From Blastobasis lacticolella (lineage: Eukaryota; Arthropoda; Insecta; Lepidoptera; Blastobasidae): a DNA stretch of 64,000 nucleotides. Of the stretch, positions 62,207 through 64,000 are shown piece by piece (within the stretch, counting starts at the first letter, position 1; every line of letters begins with the position of its first letter). Location of the stretch: positions 6,324,001 through 6,388,000 of the forward strand of contig LR990057.1 in the NCBI GenBank assembly GCA_905147135.1. The letters are read 5' to 3'. Made by a program: the position numbers and the translations under genes. The notes beneath the pieces are model-generated. The model did no database searches. It had not been told where the DNA came from and saw nothing but the letters and a program-made list of their open reading frames with translations.

Positions 62207-64000
62207 CTGCGGACGAAGCAAATCATAAGTTAGCAGTTAGGGAATAAGGTCTAGTTTACGTCGTTCGAACGGGATTACAAGGGAGATGTTCACGGTACAC
62301 GTCTACTTCGTAAAGATAAGGTTAGGATTCAGTAGAGCAAAAGGGTTAATGTAGTAAATTGAAGAAACAAATCTACGCTATTATTTTTTTAATTTTTGTG
62401 TAATTCGGGAGACGGTTCTTTCTTTTTTGGTAAAATTTTTGGTTTCACATAAAACAAAACTACCGTTATATACTTCTCAACAGGTGAAACTTCTGGTGAA
62501 GTATCATCTGCTACTGCTGCATTTGCTAATCTGGAGATTAGTAGCCGAAAATACATGGTTTCCTTCAAGGCATGCTCCATCATCGGTCGCATCGTCACTT
62601 ACCAACAGGTCGGCGTTCAAATGCCTGGCTAGCCCAATTATAAAAACCTTTGTTTGGATCAGCTAATGGAAAAATTCACTAACGTGTCAAAATTTTGTGA
62701 AACGCAAATTTCACCTTTAGGGTTTAAAAGATTCCAGAAGAAATGTAACTGTGTCGCTATTCCTGGGAACCGAACCGTGCCAGTAGCACGAAGGCATTAT
62801 CGATTTCAGAGAGACGTTAAAAATTTACTACCCTCAAAAGGTCACAGTAGTGGCAGTGGCTGTAATATGTAGATATCCCATGACATGCCATAATACCGTT
62901 GACGACCACCGCATAACCCTCATTATGTTAGTTAAGAATTCCTTCTACTGAATTAAAGTAGTTAGTAAACAAAGTAGAAAGTAGATGTTGGAGTAGAAAT
63001 TGTTTTAGAGCCGGAAGTAATTACAACAGAAATTATGAACATTTGTTAATTTATGGATATATCACATAAAATACATGTTTCCACACAATTCCCTTAGAAA
63101 ATTGTACTTTGCCTACAGCCACAATCGAGGGTATTTAGCTCGTAAACGATTCAGAATTAGAAAAACCGGGTGAAGCAAACTTTACAGAGAATTATATAGG
63201 CTATAATTTAGTCATAGACCAAATTCCCGTAGGACGCACTGTTTTCGAGATATTTACGAAAAACCAATAAATAGGACCTTTCACACCAAAAGCACCAAAG
63301 GTACAGTCGTATATTTTTAGTATGTTAATAAAAAGCGTATTACCTACCATTTGCCGCAATAATAATTTCTGTTGCAATTAGTTTCATTTAAAGCCCCATT
63401 TTCGGTTTATTCAACTCCTCTATTAGTACAGCAGTATCTGCCAGCTATGTTTTATGCCATAAAGTTATAGATACATTGAGAATGGTAATCTATTACTATA
63501 GAAATTAATAGGTACAATCTATTGTACAGATTATTAAGTCCTAGTAAGTCGCGTAATTCTTTGTAGAAAATAACATATTTTTGATTTATTCATTTATTTC
63601 ACAGTTTTACAGCATATAAAAAAAAAATTAAAACAAAAAAGATTAATTGCTCGCGAGTTCTACAGGTCGATCCGCGGGCATTTTTTTCGTTCTACCAATC
63701 GGGCCATCGTTACAAAAATATCAAATAATGTTGGTACAGGATCCACTGAAAGAGTAGCACCAAAATAATTTACTCATGGTAAAAGTATAAACATTATTTA
63801 GAAAGAAAAAAAACAGACTTTTCTATACTTATAATAAAACTGTAACATGAGGTAACAGGTCCAATTCTGTAAATTGAAGTTATTTTGAATTTTTTATTAG
63901 AGTGTACTCTAAATACTTAAATTTTAATAATTTTTTTTCAGTTTTGACTGTCTGTCTGTCAGTCTTGGCCTCGCAGCACTCCGAAACTACTGAATTAATT
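62207..64000. other. DUSP22-like intron 1 (part), nothing recognised
   Basis: I looked on the minus strand for a start exon encoding a MGNGM-like N terminus and found none. The sequence is AT-rich with short chance frames. Confidence 0.5.

Overview
This is nuclear DNA from an animal, most likely a moth or butterfly (Lepidoptera). The evidence is two conserved metazoan genes split into short GC-rich exons with GT-AG introns of up to about 20 kb, AT-rich introns, and a dense load of tRNA-derived SINEs, Jockey- and RTE-like LINE pieces, CTAG-ending Helitrons and short inverted-repeat elements of the kinds common in lepidopteran genomes. The order is an inference from repeat style and exon structure; no species can be named. 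There are no operons, CRISPR arrays or ribosomal genes.

Layout. Positions 1-310 are the 3' end of a Jockey-like LINE. Positions 4100-10861 (+) carry the last four coding exons of a TMEM184-family membrane protein, with its earlier exons to the left of the window. Its introns hold SINEs, an RTE fragment, a 14-copy 48-bp minisatellite bounded by 22-bp inverted repeats, and several MITEs. Positions 10.9-28.8 kb are intergenic: nested MITEs, a Tc1-like transposase relic (about 14.8-15.1 kb), SINEs, Helitron ends, a compact 62-nt hairpin and a degenerate tandem duplication at 23.3-23.7 kb. Positions 28839-62206 (-) carry six coding exons of a dual-specificity phosphatase of the DUSP22/DUSP15 (JSP1/JKAP) type, with its first (start) exon beyond the right edge. 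The exons run right to left at 62090-62206, 42729-42853, 39692-39863, 34492-34645, 30063-30254 and about 28839-29047. Its introns contain most of the remaining repeats, including a nearly intact reverse-transcriptase ORF (56560-58140, -), a decayed Jockey-like LINE (47.0-48.4 kb), an AP-endonuclease fragment split by a MITE (37.0-37.6 kb) and a clean hAT-type MITE with an 8-bp target duplication (31726-32098).

The two host genes converge tail to tail, about 18 kb apart. One is a multi-pass membrane protein of the organic-solute-transporter-alpha fold and the other a JNK-pathway-type small phosphatase; nothing in the sequence links their functions. I found no convincing new multi-gene system. 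The most unusual items are the bounded 48-bp array with a seven-unit higher-order pattern, a possible duplicated or alternative last exon of the phosphatase at 29439-29494, the 62-nt near-perfect hairpin, and several datable nested insertions.
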